64,000 bases of DNA from the NCBI RefSeq assembly GCF_030817275.1, contig NZ_JAUSZD010000002.1, positions 1,302,001 to 1,366,000 on the forward strand, given 5' to 3'. The stretch comes from Paenibacillus sp. V4I7. Its GTDB lineage: Bacteria > Bacillota > Bacilli > Paenibacillales > NBRC-103111. Position 1 is the first letter of the stretch; every line of letters begins with the position of its first letter. Of the stretch, positions 46,597-56,008 are shown piece after piece. The notes below the pieces were generated by a model. The model saw nothing but the letters and a program-made list of their open reading frames with translations. It had not been told where the DNA came from and searched no databases. Made by a program: the position numbers and the translations under genes.

Positions 46597-47358
46597 ATGG
46601 GTATTCTGAAAGGAAGAACTGCGCTAGTAGTTGGAGCCAGTTCCGGTGTAGGCTATGGCTGTGCGTTGCGTTTGGCGGAGGAGGGAGCCAATGTTCTGGC
46701 TTGCGCAAGGCGGCTGGACAGATTGGAGAAGCTGACCAAGGAAGCGGAAGGCATGGATGGAAAAATCGTGCCGATGACCTGCGACATCTCCAAGGAAGAA
46801 GACCTTGACAAGGTTGTGGAAAGAACCATCAAGGAATTTGGCAAGGTGGAGATTCTGGCCTGCATTGCTCAGGGGGGAATGGAGCATCCCACCAACCTCA
46901 TTGATACCACAACGGAGCTGGCTCTCGAGAGCTATAATACCGGCCCTCTCTATACGATGCTTTTAATGCAAAAATGCTTCCCCTACATGAAGGAGCAACA
47001 TTATGGACGAATTATCACTTGTGCCTCCGGTTCGGCTGTATCAGGTACGCCTGGATTTGCCGGATATGCTATGGCCAAAGGCGCTGTTATGTCGCTGACC
47101 CGTTTTGCTGCCAAGGAATGGGGAAAATACGGCATCACCACCAACTGCTTTTTGCCGGTAATAAAGGCTGATAATTTCGATAGCAGCCCCCAGGGCATGG
47201 CAGCGATGGAGCAGGTTATGAAGATTAGTCCTGTTGGTTATTTCGGAGACCCCTATAAGGATGCCAGCCCTATAGTCGCTTTTATGGCCAGCGAGGGATC
47301 CCACTACATGAACGGACAGATGATTGGTATCTGCGGCGGCATCCAGATACTGGCCTAA
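46597..47358 (+). CDS. SDR family oxidoreductase
   Basis: This 253-residue short-chain dehydrogenase has the cofactor motif GASSGVGYG near residues 11-19, an Arg-rich ACARRLDRL after beta-2 suggesting NADP(H), the active-site Ser in CASGSAVSGTPG and YAMAK as catalytic Tyr-x-x-x-Lys, ending GQMIGICGGIQ. I chose the ATG at 46597, which follows GAAAGGTGG. The GTG at 46585 lies within the ribosome site. It is 100 bp after the glucuronidase, likely in the same transcript, though a TATAAT-like hexamer at 46553 might add a local promoter. It may act on an aglycone freed by the locus enzymes. Confidence 0.88.
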   Translation: MGILKGRTALVVGASSGVGYGCALRLAEEGANVLACARRLDRLEKLTKEAEGMDGKIVPMTCDISKEEDLDKVVERTIKEFGKVEILACIAQGGMEHPTNLIDTTTELALESYNTGPLYTMLLMQKCFPYMKEQHYGRIITCASGSAVSGTPGFAGYAMAKGAVMSLTRFAAKEWGKYGITTNCFLPVIKADNFDSSPQGMAAMEQVMKISPVGYFGDPYKDASPIVAFMASEGSHYMNGQMIGICGGIQILA

Positions 47359-47398
47359 TACGAGTTGAGGTCACAAAAGAAGTGATGAAGATCGCGCA

Positions 47399-47436
47399 AC
47401 GGCAGCCCCGACATTGATGCAGGGTTGCCGTTTTCA
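47399..47436 (+). terminator. Terminator closing the glucuronide locus
   Basis: AACGGCA (47399-47405) pairs with TGCCGTT (47426-47432), extended by partial GCCC/GGG pairing, and is followed by TTCAC. Confidence 0.65.
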
Positions 47437-47822
47437 CTGTTGAATAAGTTATCAACATGATAAGTTTGATTTGAATGGGCCAGCCATGTCCAAAAGCCCC
47501 CGCAATAAATCGCAGAAGAACATCATCACTTAGTATGTGATTTTTTCCTTCTGTTGTGGTTTGTCTAAGGCAACTGCTCCTTGTTGTTTTATATATTTCA
47601 ATTAATAGGCATATACGTATGTAGCGTTAGTGTTAGTGAGAGAATTAGGCAATCATTTAGAGAAATGAGATACCAGTCTTTTTTTCATTTATTGCATAAT
47701 AAGGTTACGCCTGTTTCAAATCATTTCTTACTACAGAACTAAAGCCATTCCACACAAAATGAGGAAAATATTATATGATTAAATGAGAATGGCTTCTAAA
47801 TTCTATGAGGAGGTTGGCTGAT
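47437..47822. other. Gene-free interval
   Basis: About 385 bp are AT-rich and without a supported gene. A small hairpin (ATCAC...GTGAT followed by TTTTT) sits near 47524-47545 and may be a terminator. GCGTTAGTGTTAGTG at about 47620 echoes the regulon box but lacks the GTCG part and the 23-bp phasing. The 3' end holds the FMN reductase promoter and ribosome site. Confidence 0.5.
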
Positions 47823-48383
47823 TTGAAAAGAATAGGGATTATTGTTGGTAGTTTAAGGGGAAATTCGTTTAATCAAATGATTGCGAATACAATCCCTGAA
47901 CTCGTAGATTCCGCGAAATATGAATACATATCGATTGAGAATCTTCCCTTGTATAACGCGGATTTGGATCATGGAGAAGGGCCAGACCCAGTTATGCATT
48001 ATCGTGAGGCGATTAAAAAGACGGATGGCATCATCATCGTTAGCCCAGAGTATAACTCAGGAATACCGGGTGTACTGAAAAATGCACTGGACTGGGCATC
48101 GACACCAACCAAAACAGCCGTCCTAATTCATAAGCCTGCGGGTGTGATAGGTGCAACGCCAGGCGCAAAAGGTACGATTCTGTCGCAGCAGCAAATTAGG
48201 CAAACGTTGGATGCCACTCAGTCATATGTTATGCCGTCTCAAAAAATGTATATATCTCAAGTTTTAGATAAGATTGATTCAGATACTCGCAAGCTCATAG
48301 ATGAAACGACCCGCAAATATCTGCAGCGCTATGTACAATCGTTTATGCAATGGATAGACCAGGTACAACGGCTGAATGAGTAG
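47823..48383 (+). CDS. NADPH-dependent FMN reductase
   Basis: This 186-residue flavodoxin-like quinone/azo reductase family protein has the FMN phosphate-binding loop GSLRGNSFN near residues 9-17, SPEYNSGIPGVLKNALDW as the second flavin loop, and GATPGAKGT as the third. I chose the TTG at 47823 because GAGGAGG ends nine bases before it. The ATG at 47805 overlaps the ribosome site. It is a single soluble gene, likely reducing quinones or nitro/azo compounds in stress defence. Confidence 0.88.
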   Translation: MKRIGIIVGSLRGNSFNQMIANTIPELVDSAKYEYISIENLPLYNADLDHGEGPDPVMHYREAIKKTDGIIIVSPEYNSGIPGVLKNALDWASTPTKTAVLIHKPAGVIGATPGAKGTILSQQQIRQTLDATQSYVMPSQKMYISQVLDKIDSDTRKLIDETTRKYLQRYVQSFMQWIDQVQRLNE

Positions 48384-48529
48384 TACAGGTTCTACATACA
48401 GATTCCATTGTTGATCGAATATTAGAAGAAGTTAAAAGCAGGTTTTTTCTTGACTTAACAAACAGAGACGAACTAGAGGAGCTTGCAGCGAAGCAGCTCC
48501 TCTTTCTCATTGAAGTATTCCAGCTATAG
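48380..48529 (+). pseudogene. Orphan reading frame fragment after FMN reductase
   Basis: The frame has no start codon and opens right after a stop at 48377. It reads HTDSIVDRILEEVKSRFFLD and LTNRDELEELAAKQLLFLIE before its stop. This charged, helical sequence looks like real protein, perhaps the tail of a regulator. The parent family is not recognised. Confidence 0.3.
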
Positions 48530-48653
48530 CTTGTCAATATTTAATTATTAATGGCAAATTCATGAGGCGGTATACAATAAACATCGGAGAAGGCTGCCGA
48601 AATCACAATTAACAGGTAGAATTGTTTAATAAATACCTTCGAAATAGCGATTG

Positions 48654-49322
<669 letters not shown>

Positions 49323-49363
49323 TTAGGGTTTAAGACAAGAAATTGAATATCCTCGGCTTCAAG

Positions 49364-49390
49364 TAAAAAAAGCCGCTTGCGCAGCTTTTC
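49364..49390 (-). terminator. Terminator of the FAD oxidoreductase gene
   Basis: On the minus strand AAAAGCTGC pairs with GCGGCTTTTT around GCAA, ending in a T run right after the oxidoreductase stop codon. Confidence 0.8.
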
Positions 49391-50969
49391 ACTTCTCCAA
49401 TATCGCTTGATATTTGAGAAGTTCCCTCTGAAGAAACTCGATTTGTTTTTGGGTCGGATTCGAAAGCTCGAAATCGCCCCGAAGCGCAAGCGCGGCGGCA
49501 GCGCCGGCGGCGTCTCCAAGCACGATGAGATTCGGGTACACCCGCATCGCTGTCCAAGCGAACGAATCGATGTTCGCGGCGTACCCGGGAATCAAAACGT
49601 TCGTGAGCGAGGGGCACAGTAAAACATCGTATGGAACGTACCAAGGTTTAGCCGGGAGCGGATTGGAGAGCGGTTCTCCTTTTTTGTAAGAATTCGAGTC
49701 GAATTGGTAGTAGCCGAGTCCGATACGGCGCTTGTAGTAGCGGCTGTCGCCGCCTGTGACGCCGCTTTTGTCCAACGCGAATTCGTAGATTCGCCTTTCC
49801 TTGTCAACCTTGATGGCCGTATGGACGCTTTCCCTGATGTAGAGGGTTTCGCCCGCAGCGGGCTTTCCGTTTTCAATAACGATTTCCGCACTGCCCCATC
49901 CGGGGAGGCGCCTGAGCATGGAAATAAACTCGGGCTTGGCTATTTCCTCAAGCGCGAGCCTGCGCGCTTCGCTCGGCTCCGTTCCGCCCTTCGAATTGGG
50001 AATCCCGCTTTGTAGCTGCGCGTCCACGTCGTAAATCAAAAGCCCGTTGACCCAAAATTCCATGTCTTTGGAGCGCGCGGAACCCTTTTGGGAATAGCCA
50101 TCCTCTCCCGCGTTGTAGGGTTTGAAGCGGTAAGGGGAGGCGGGATTTTCGTTGTAAGCGGAAAAACCGGGGTCGGTGTTAAGAATGTAGCCTCCCCAAA
50201 GCTGCAAGGAGCCCTTTTCCGAAAGAGTGCACCCTTCTTTGGTCCAATCTGTTACTGCTTTTTCTACATCTATACCCTTAGCCTTGAACATGAGCGTGGC
50301 CGCCATCTGCTTTTCGTCGGGGTTTTGGTCTTCCCTTCCTACGGTTCCGATGTGGTGCCCCGTCAGCCGAACGAGCCTGCCCGTTTCAGACGCGTCGATA
50401 AACACGAGGCCCCGAATGATTTCGGGAGGCTTTTGAAAGTCAAAGGAAAAGCCCCCGCCAACGGCGCGCTTTAGAGGCCGGACGGCAACGGATGAAACGC
50501 GGTACGCACTGCCTTGCGACTCGCAGTCAACCCTTTCGATGTCGGTTTGATAGAGAACACGTATGTTTTTTCTGGCGCCTGTTTTATAGGAAAAAAATTG
50601 CTCCATTTGGCTCGGAGGAAAAACGGGCGAAAGCTCCCGCAGAAAATAAAAAAGCGAGCCAGCTTGAGCACCTTTGTAATCTGCTGGAATTCCTTCTGGA
50701 AGCCGGGAGGGCTTATAGCTGTTCAGATCAAACAGATTTTGCCCGCCAGCAGTTTGAATTGATCCAAGCCGATTCTCCGGGACAATCATCGTTACCTGCC
50801 CGCCAAAACCGTCCGCTGCCTTAAGTGCCGCGGCTACGGCTTGAGGGCCTCCACCGTATATGACGATTCTTTCTTCGGGTTGCTTTTGAAATACGAAAAT
50901 GAGAGAAGCTGCGGCTGCGATCAGAAGGCAGGCCGTTAGCAAAGCGCACGTCGTCCTTACAATTTTCAA
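49389..50969 (-). CDS. FAD-dependent oxidoreductase with N-terminal membrane anchor
   Basis: This 526-residue protein has an N-terminal signal peptide or anchor (about 8-27, CALLTACLLIAAAASLIFVF). A Rossmann FAD-binding motif IVIYGGGPQAVAAALKAA at about 35-52 follows, with a Gly-rich GSIQTAGGQNLFD and a conserved VFIDASETGRLVRL. It ends with a second flavin-contact segment VLGDAAGAAAALAL. This matches the FAD_oxidored family, whose members act outside the membrane on unknown substrates. The start is a TTG with a modest AAAGGTTGAG site. The gene is GC-richer than its neighbours, sits alone between a pseudogene and Spo0M, and may have been acquired laterally. Confidence 0.85.
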   Translation of the reverse strand: MKIVRTTCALLTACLLIAAAASLIFVFQKQPEERIVIYGGGPQAVAAALKAADGFGGQVTMIVPENRLGSIQTAGGQNLFDLNSYKPSRLPEGIPADYKGAQAGSLFYFLRELSPVFPPSQMEQFFSYKTGARKNIRVLYQTDIERVDCESQGSAYRVSSVAVRPLKRAVGGGFSFDFQKPPEIIRGLVFIDASETGRLVRLTGHHIGTVGREDQNPDEKQMAATLMFKAKGIDVEKAVTDWTKEGCTLSEKGSLQLWGGYILNTDPGFSAYNENPASPYRFKPYNAGEDGYSQKGSARSKDMEFWVNGLLIYDVDAQLQSGIPNSKGGTEPSEARRLALEEIAKPEFISMLRRLPGWGSAEIVIENGKPAAGETLYIRESVHTAIKVDKERRIYEFALDKSGVTGGDSRYYKRRIGLGYYQFDSNSYKKGEPLSNPLPAKPWYVPYDVLLCPSLTNVLIPGYAANIDSFAWTAMRVYPNLIVLGDAAGAAAALALRGDFELSNPTQKQIEFLQRELLKYQAILEK

Positions 50970-51116
50970 AATTGTCTCAACCTTTCCGGCTTCTGACTCC
51001 TATTTTTCAAGTGTTCCCCTTTTCTGGCGGTTCTATTTTCCGGTCATTCGAAGGCGTAGCTTTAGGTCTCCACACCGAGGAATTTGTACATGAAATTTCA
51101 GGGGACGATTAAATGA

Positions 51117-51233
51117 TGGGAGTACAAAGATTTTAATCGATATAGCCTGGTGGGCGACAATCGGCATGTCCAAATGAACATCGAAAGTCTGGTGGAGTAC
51201 TTGAAAGGGATGTGCTTACGCGACAAGGAATAG
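51117..51233 (+). pseudogene. Orphan fragment in the interval before spo0M
   Basis: A 38-codon frame without start reads WEYKDFNRYSLVGDNRHVQM and SLVEYLKGMCLRDKE before its stop. It has protein-like composition but no relatives that I recognise. The rest of 50970-51317 shows no gene. Confidence 0.2.
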
Positions 51234-51252
51234 GTTCTACGACTTGAAAATA

Positions 51253-51284
51253 AAGAAGCCTCTCCTCATTGGGAAAGGATTCTT
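51253..51284 (-). terminator. Probable spo0M terminator
   Basis: On the minus strand AAGAATCCTTTCC pairs imperfectly with GGAGAGGCTTCTT, followed by TATTTTC, about 30 bases beyond the spo0M stop. Confidence 0.5.
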
Positions 51285-51317
51285 AGCGTTTGTTGCCATG
51301 TTAATGCCGGTGAAGTC

Positions 51318-52097
51318 TTATACGTATTTGCGGATCAAGTCGGCCAGAACACCGGCAACGTAGGTAGTTCCGGAAGCTAGTTGATTGCGCTCGAACCGTA
51401 TCTTTACAAAACTTTCATCCGTACCAGTCGCTTCGGCGAACATGCCGGCTAGCCCGCGCGCTTTGCGATCGATCTGCAGCAGCAAGTCGACGCCGTTCTC
51501 GTCCGGGGAGAAGATAATTTCCAATTCATCCAGTCGGCCCCGGAATTGCGAGGAGGGGACGAATTCGAACTCTTGAACGAAAGGCAATCCATTCTTTCTG
51601 CCATAAGTTGGCATGTATTCGCATGTCACCTCGCGGAGTCGGAATCCGAGTTCATTGACCGCCTCCAGTATAACCTCGGAATGCGGGTGCGGTCTTACTT
51701 GAAGCTGATCCTGATCCTTCGGATCAACCGCTTCTTTAATATCAAGTCCGGTTTGAATCCAAACAGGGGTTCTTCCCATCGTTGCTGGCGTAATGGCTGG
51801 AAGCTGGAACGAGACTGGGAACTCGTAGACCTGCTCCGCCTCAACGGTAAATTTTCCGGTAAGCTGGAATTTGGCCACGGCAGCTTCCACTTGCATTTTT
51901 GTATCGTTCTGCTCCTTCAAGTAACGCGTCATGACGAAGGCGTAAACGTCATCGATCTGCTGATCCACGCGCCCCCCCTGAATCCGGACGACGCCGCTGA
52001 TCATATCCCCCGCGTTCACCGTATCTTGATGGAGCATGAGGTCTACTTGGGCAGCGCCGATCCCGACGGTTGCGAGCATTCGTTTAAATATGGACAT
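51318..52097 (-). CDS. spo0M: Sporulation-control protein Spo0M
   Basis: This 259-residue soluble protein has an arrestin-like double beta-sandwich pattern. Typical Spo0M segments are MSIFKRMLATVGIGAAQVDL at the start, GVVRIQGGRVDQQID, GRTPVWIQTGLDIKEAVDPK and the EIIFSPDENGVDLLLQIDRK region, with KIRFERNQL near the end. Its length equals that of the B. subtilis protein. Spo0M influences sporulation and cell-envelope organisation through unclear partners. AAGGAGGAAATTT precedes the ATG. It is a single-gene unit and indicates an endospore former. Confidence 0.93.
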   Translation of the reverse strand: MSIFKRMLATVGIGAAQVDLMLHQDTVNAGDMISGVVRIQGGRVDQQIDDVYAFVMTRYLKEQNDTKMQVEAAVAKFQLTGKFTVEAEQVYEFPVSFQLPAITPATMGRTPVWIQTGLDIKEAVDPKDQDQLQVRPHPHSEVILEAVNELGFRLREVTCEYMPTYGRKNGLPFVQEFEFVPSSQFRGRLDELEIIFSPDENGVDLLLQIDRKARGLAGMFAEATGTDESFVKIRFERNQLASGTTYVAGVLADLIRKYV

Positions 52098-52365
52098 GTG
52101 TAAATTTCCTCCTTGTCATTCATATATTCACTGATACGATGTAAAGCACAAAGTAGTTTCATATGTTTGCGGAAAAACGGAAATTACTGTCGAATTGTAC
52201 CATTCTGGGCACGTTCGCATATTTGAGTTCCGCTCTCGAGCGTTTGTACATGCCTCTCGCGCGTCTGCCAGGAGCGAAAAATGAGCGGCAGCTCGCTGAA
52301 TCGATCTTAGTTAAGCTGCTTCCCTGAAGCGGCTCTTTTTTGTAATGCACCAACAAAAAAACAAT

Positions 52366-52526
52366 CAGTGACAACGAGCGCAACTAATGACTATTTGCGG
52401 TTTATCGCCCCAGGAACAGCATACGACAGACAATCTGAACAAGCAGGGACTATCGACGGCAAACAAAGCCCTCCGATATGATGGAGCTACAGTTTCACAG
52501 TCATAAGCTGAAAGGAAGAAAGCAGC
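52366..52526 (+). promoter_or_regulatory. Promoter/leader of the second GH105 cluster, copy 1 of a duplicated sequence
   Basis: From CAGTGACAACGAG to the permease ATG this stretch matches 57169-57327 along nearly its full length. TATGAT (52477-52482) is a probable -10, again without a -35, and GGACTATCGACGGCAA upstream of it is conserved in both copies, so an AraC-type activator site is likely. AAAGGAAG at 52511 is the ribosome site. Between spo0M (52098) and this point nothing else is evident. Confidence 0.55.
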
Positions 52527-53480
52527 ATGCAAACAAGTATGAAAGCACGAGTCGCTACGTCTTCGGCTACGAGGTCGTCGACAATGATAGGCAGACTAGT
52601 GCGGAACCGATGGCTCTATTTCATGGTCCTCCCTGGCCTTTTGTACTTTCTCATTTTTAAGTACTGGCCGATGTACGGAATCTTCATCGCATTTAAAGAC
52701 TATCAGCCATTTCTGGGCTTCTGGGATAGTCCGTTTGTAGGTCTTAAACACTTCGAAAGTCTCTTTAGCGATTCGAACTTTCTCGTTCTCTTTCGGAATA
52801 CGTTGATTCTGGCCACTTACAATATCCTGTTTTTCTTTCCGCTACCGATCGTGATTGCACTCATGCTAAACGAGCTAAGGCAGGAATTCATTAAGAAGAC
52901 TGTTCAAACGTTGATATACATTCCTCATTTTATGTCCTGGGTCGTAGTTGTGGGGATTGCCTACATCTTCTTAACGACGGAAGGCGGCATTGTGAACGAG
53001 CTGCTGGTGCGTTACGGTGGAGAAAAGATCAATTTTCTAGTGAGTAACGATTGGTTCAGGACGATCATTACCGCTGAGGTTATTTGGAAAGAAATGGGCT
53101 GGGGCACGATCATTTTCCTTGCGGCACTAGCCGGCGTCGACACACAGCTGTATGAAGCAGCACGCATGGATGGAGCGAACCGGATCCGCCAGCTGTGGCA
53201 TATTACCCTGCCAGCCATTCGCAGCACCATTGTCATTCTACTGATCCTCCGACTGGGACATTTTCTCGATACGGGTTTTGAGCAAATCTTCCTTATGCTC
53301 AACGCGATGAACCGTGAGGTCGGAGAAGTATTCGACACCTATGTCTACTCTGTAGGGATCAGCCAAGGACAGTACAGCTTCAGTACAGCGGTCGGTTTGT
53401 TCAAGTCGATTGTTGGTTTGATTCTTGTCCTTGTATCTAATCATTTAGCCAAAAAATTTGGTGAAGAAGGTATCTACTAG
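52527..53480 (+). CDS. Sugar ABC transporter permease, LplB type
   Basis: This 317-residue permease is a close paralogue of the one at 14490, sharing IFKYWPMYGIFIAFKDYQPF, the EAA loop YEAARMDGANRIRQLWHITLP, LNAMNREVGEVFDTYVY and the KKFGEEGIY end. The N-terminal tail is Ser/Thr/Arg-rich. AAAGGAAG lies nine bases before the ATG. It opens the second pectin-type importer operon of the window, under a promoter whose sequence is duplicated near 57.2 kb. Confidence 0.93.
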   Translation: MQTSMKARVATSSATRSSTMIGRLVRNRWLYFMVLPGLLYFLIFKYWPMYGIFIAFKDYQPFLGFWDSPFVGLKHFESLFSDSNFLVLFRNTLILATYNILFFFPLPIVIALMLNELRQEFIKKTVQTLIYIPHFMSWVVVVGIAYIFLTTEGGIVNELLVRYGGEKINFLVSNDWFRTIITAEVIWKEMGWGTIIFLAALAGVDTQLYEAARMDGANRIRQLWHITLPAIRSTIVILLILRLGHFLDTGFEQIFLMLNAMNREVGEVFDTYVYSVGISQGQYSFSTAVGLFKSIVGLILVLVSNHLAKKFGEEGIY

Positions 53481-53500
53481 AAAAGGAGTGTTGAACCGCT

Positions 53501-54382
53501 ATGCCGCTCAAGCAAAGCTGGGGAAGTCGAATATTCGATAGCTTGAACATTGCGCTGTTGATTGTATTCGCTTTACTTACTGTAATCCCATTCATTTATG
53601 TCGTTGCTGGCTCGTTCGCCACACAGAAGGAGTTGCTGATGCGTGGATTCATCTTATTCCCGACAGAATTTACTCTGGATGCGTACAAATATATTTTCTC
53701 CACCCAAACGCTGGTCAGAAGCTTGCTAGTTACTATCTACATCACGATCGTAGGTACGCTGATCAACATCTTCTTTACATGCTTAATGGCGTATCCGTTA
53801 GCGCGCAAAGATATGGATTTCCGCAAACCGATCTTGATGCTGGTTGTGTTCACGATGCTGTTCAGCGGCGGGATGATTCCGACGTTCCTGGTTGTCAAGC
53901 AGTTAGGAATGATCAATACCTACTGGTCCTTGCTGATTCCAGGCGCCATCAGCGCCTTCAACTTAATCATTATGCGGAACTTTTTTCAGCAGCTGCCGGA
54001 CGGCTTGGAGGAATCCGCCAAGATCGACGGCTGCAACGATCTAGGAATCTTTTTCCGGATCGTGCTTCCGCTATCCATGCCCGCGATCGCAACCTTCTCG
54101 TTATTTTACGCGGTAGGTCACTGGAATACGTTCTTTAGCGCCGTGCTGTATATTAATGACAATACCAAATGGCCGATTCAAGTGCTCTTAAGGCAGATTG
54201 TGATTATGGCTTCGGGCGGGATCGGGGACTCCACCGCGATGGATGCGGATTATGTCTCTCCGCCGGAGCAATCGGTGAAGATGGCGGTAATTGTGGTATC
54301 TACGCTACCGATCCTGATGGTATACCCGTTTTTGCAGAAGCATTTTGCCAAAGGGGTAATGCTGGGCTCGGTTAAGGGTTGA
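53501..54382 (+). CDS. Carbohydrate ABC transporter permease, YtcP type
   Basis: The 293-residue second permease is paralogous to 15475, with PFIYVVAGSFATQKEL, MLFSGGMIPTFLVVKQLGMINTY, the EAA-like ESAKIDGCNDLGIFFRIVLPLSMP and FAKGVMLGSVKG at the end. AAAAGGAGTG precedes the ATG, 20 bases after the first permease. Confidence 0.93.
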   Translation: MPLKQSWGSRIFDSLNIALLIVFALLTVIPFIYVVAGSFATQKELLMRGFILFPTEFTLDAYKYIFSTQTLVRSLLVTIYITIVGTLINIFFTCLMAYPLARKDMDFRKPILMLVVFTMLFSGGMIPTFLVVKQLGMINTYWSLLIPGAISAFNLIIMRNFFQQLPDGLEESAKIDGCNDLGIFFRIVLPLSMPAIATFSLFYAVGHWNTFFSAVLYINDNTKWPIQVLLRQIVIMASGGIGDSTAMDADYVSPPEQSVKMAVIVVSTLPILMVYPFLQKHFAKGVMLGSVKG

Positions 54383-54420
54383 GATATAATAGCATAAGGG
54401 AAAAAGGGAGGATATAAAAA

Positions 54421-55932
54421 ATGAACAAAAGACATCAGAAGACAATGGTCAAAGCCGGAGCTTTGCTCACTACAGTGGCACTAGTTATTACCGCCTGCGG
54501 GGGGAAGGATCAAGCCGCTCCCCAAGGCAATGGTGGTGCCGGGGTGAATCAAGGACCGCTGCAACTAACGATGATGCTGCCGACCTACAATCCGGAGCAG
54601 ATGCCCGCGGACAGCTCGGTATTAAAAACGCTCGAGGAAAAGACAAACACGAAACTTACGGTGTCATGGGTGCCTTCCTCGTCCTACACGGATAAATTAA
54701 GCGCTACCGTTGCATCCGGCGAGCTGCCGAAAACGTTTGTTGCGCTGGAACCGAAAGCTTCCAATATCGTTAACGCCGCCCGCAGCGGTATGTTCTGGGA
54801 GGTCGGGCCCTATCTGAAAAGCTATCCGAACCTGAGCAAGATGTCGGACATCGTACTGAAGAACATATCGATCGACGGCAAAATTTACGGTGTGTTCCGT
54901 GAGCGGGATCTTGCTCGCTTCGGTTTGATGATCCGTCAGGATTGGTTAACGAACCTGGGCTTACAGGCGCCGAAGAACGTAGATGAACTTTATACGATTC
55001 TGAAGGCATTCGCAACAGGAGATCCGGATAAGAATGGTAAGCAGGATACGCTTGGACTTGCTGTGGGGATGCAGGGAAGTAATATTGCTGGCTTTAAAGA
55101 TATTCTGGTATATATGGGCGGTCCGAATGAGTGGGAGCTGAAGGACGGCAAGCTGGTTCCGGCTCATATGACAGCAGCATACTTGGAGACAATGAAGTTC
55201 TACAAGAAATTGTATGATGAAAAGATTATCAATCAGGACTTCGCGCTCGTCCAAGACGGCCGGGCCGTAATGAACAAGGGTCAAGCCGGACTTTGGATCG
55301 ATAATATGCTGGACGGCAAAGTTATCGAGGAGAACATGAAGAAGGTCGATCCGAATGCAAAAATTAATTTAATTAACCGCATCTCCGGTCCGAAGGGCGA
55401 AAGAACCCGCGCCGGTGCCGGCTATTTGGGCATGTACGTGATACCGAAAACGAGCGTGAAGACGGAAGCTGAACTTAAGCAAATTCTTGCTTACTTCGAT
55501 AAAGTATCCGAGAAGGATATTCAAAACCTGATGAAGTATGGTATTGAAGGGAAGCAGTACACGACTGAGAATGGCAACTATACGCAAAATCAGGATTCAA
55601 AGATAAAGGCGGAAATTAAGGATGGCAATCAGTTTATGATTTTGCAGGATCAAGTTGTAAACTATGGAAACGAGCTCGAGAAGCTCAGCACGAAGCTGTT
55701 CCAGGACAATGCTACGATCGCCCTAGCTAATCCCGCCGCGCCTTTTATTTCCAATACGGAGATTGAGAAGGGCAAAGAGCTCTCGAAGCTCATTGCGGAT
55801 GCTACAGTAAAATTCATCATGGGTGCGATCAATGAGGCTGAATGGAAACAGACGGTTGATAAATGGCTGCAAAGCGGCGGAAGCAAGGTCATTGAGGAAT
55901 TTAATGCAGAATACGCTAAAGTAGCGAAGTAA
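54421..55932 (+). CDS. Sugar-binding lipoprotein of the second pectin-type importer
   Basis: This 503-residue lipoprotein has a signal peptide ending ITAC (Cys26) and a Gly/Gln/Asn-rich linker. It shares with 16411 the segments GMFWEVGPYLKSYPNLSKM, RQDWLTNLGLQAPKNVDELY, a DPDKNGKQD calcium-like loop, KYGIEGKQY and WLQSGGSKVIEEFNAEYAK. GGGAGGAT precedes the ATG. It captures oligosaccharide for the permeases just upstream. Confidence 0.93.
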   Translation: MNKRHQKTMVKAGALLTTVALVITACGGKDQAAPQGNGGAGVNQGPLQLTMMLPTYNPEQMPADSSVLKTLEEKTNTKLTVSWVPSSSYTDKLSATVASGELPKTFVALEPKASNIVNAARSGMFWEVGPYLKSYPNLSKMSDIVLKNISIDGKIYGVFRERDLARFGLMIRQDWLTNLGLQAPKNVDELYTILKAFATGDPDKNGKQDTLGLAVGMQGSNIAGFKDILVYMGGPNEWELKDGKLVPAHMTAAYLETMKFYKKLYDEKIINQDFALVQDGRAVMNKGQAGLWIDNMLDGKVIEENMKKVDPNAKINLINRISGPKGERTRAGAGYLGMYVIPKTSVKTEAELKQILAYFDKVSEKDIQNLMKYGIEGKQYTTENGNYTQNQDSKIKAEIKDGNQFMILQDQVVNYGNELEKLSTKLFQDNATIALANPAAPFISNTEIEKGKELSKLIADATVKFIMGAINEAEWKQTVDKWLQSGGSKVIEEFNAEYAKVAK

Positions 55933-55946
55933 TGAGGCTTGCTGAT

Positions 55947-55976
55947 TGAGGAAAGGGATATATGGCCCTTTCCTCA
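55947..55976 (+). terminator. Hairpin between binding protein and GH105 genes
   Basis: TGAGGAAAGGG pairs perfectly with CCCTTTCCTCA, but no T run follows. It is more likely an mRNA processing or stabilising hairpin that sets a high binding-protein to enzyme ratio than a full terminator. Confidence 0.55.
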
Positions 55977-56008
55977 TATATCGTTTAACGGGAGAGGAGT
56001 TAAAAGAG

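Noticed and set aside
47615..47650. GCGTTAGTGTTAGTGAGAG resembling the regulon box upstream of the FMN reductase
   Set aside because: It lacks the AAGTCG half and the 23-bp phasing, and has no -10 at the usual distance.
51546..52103. Long plus-strand frame antisense to spo0M
   Set aside because: It is a by-product of codon bias in spo0M, with no ribosome site and no family resemblance.
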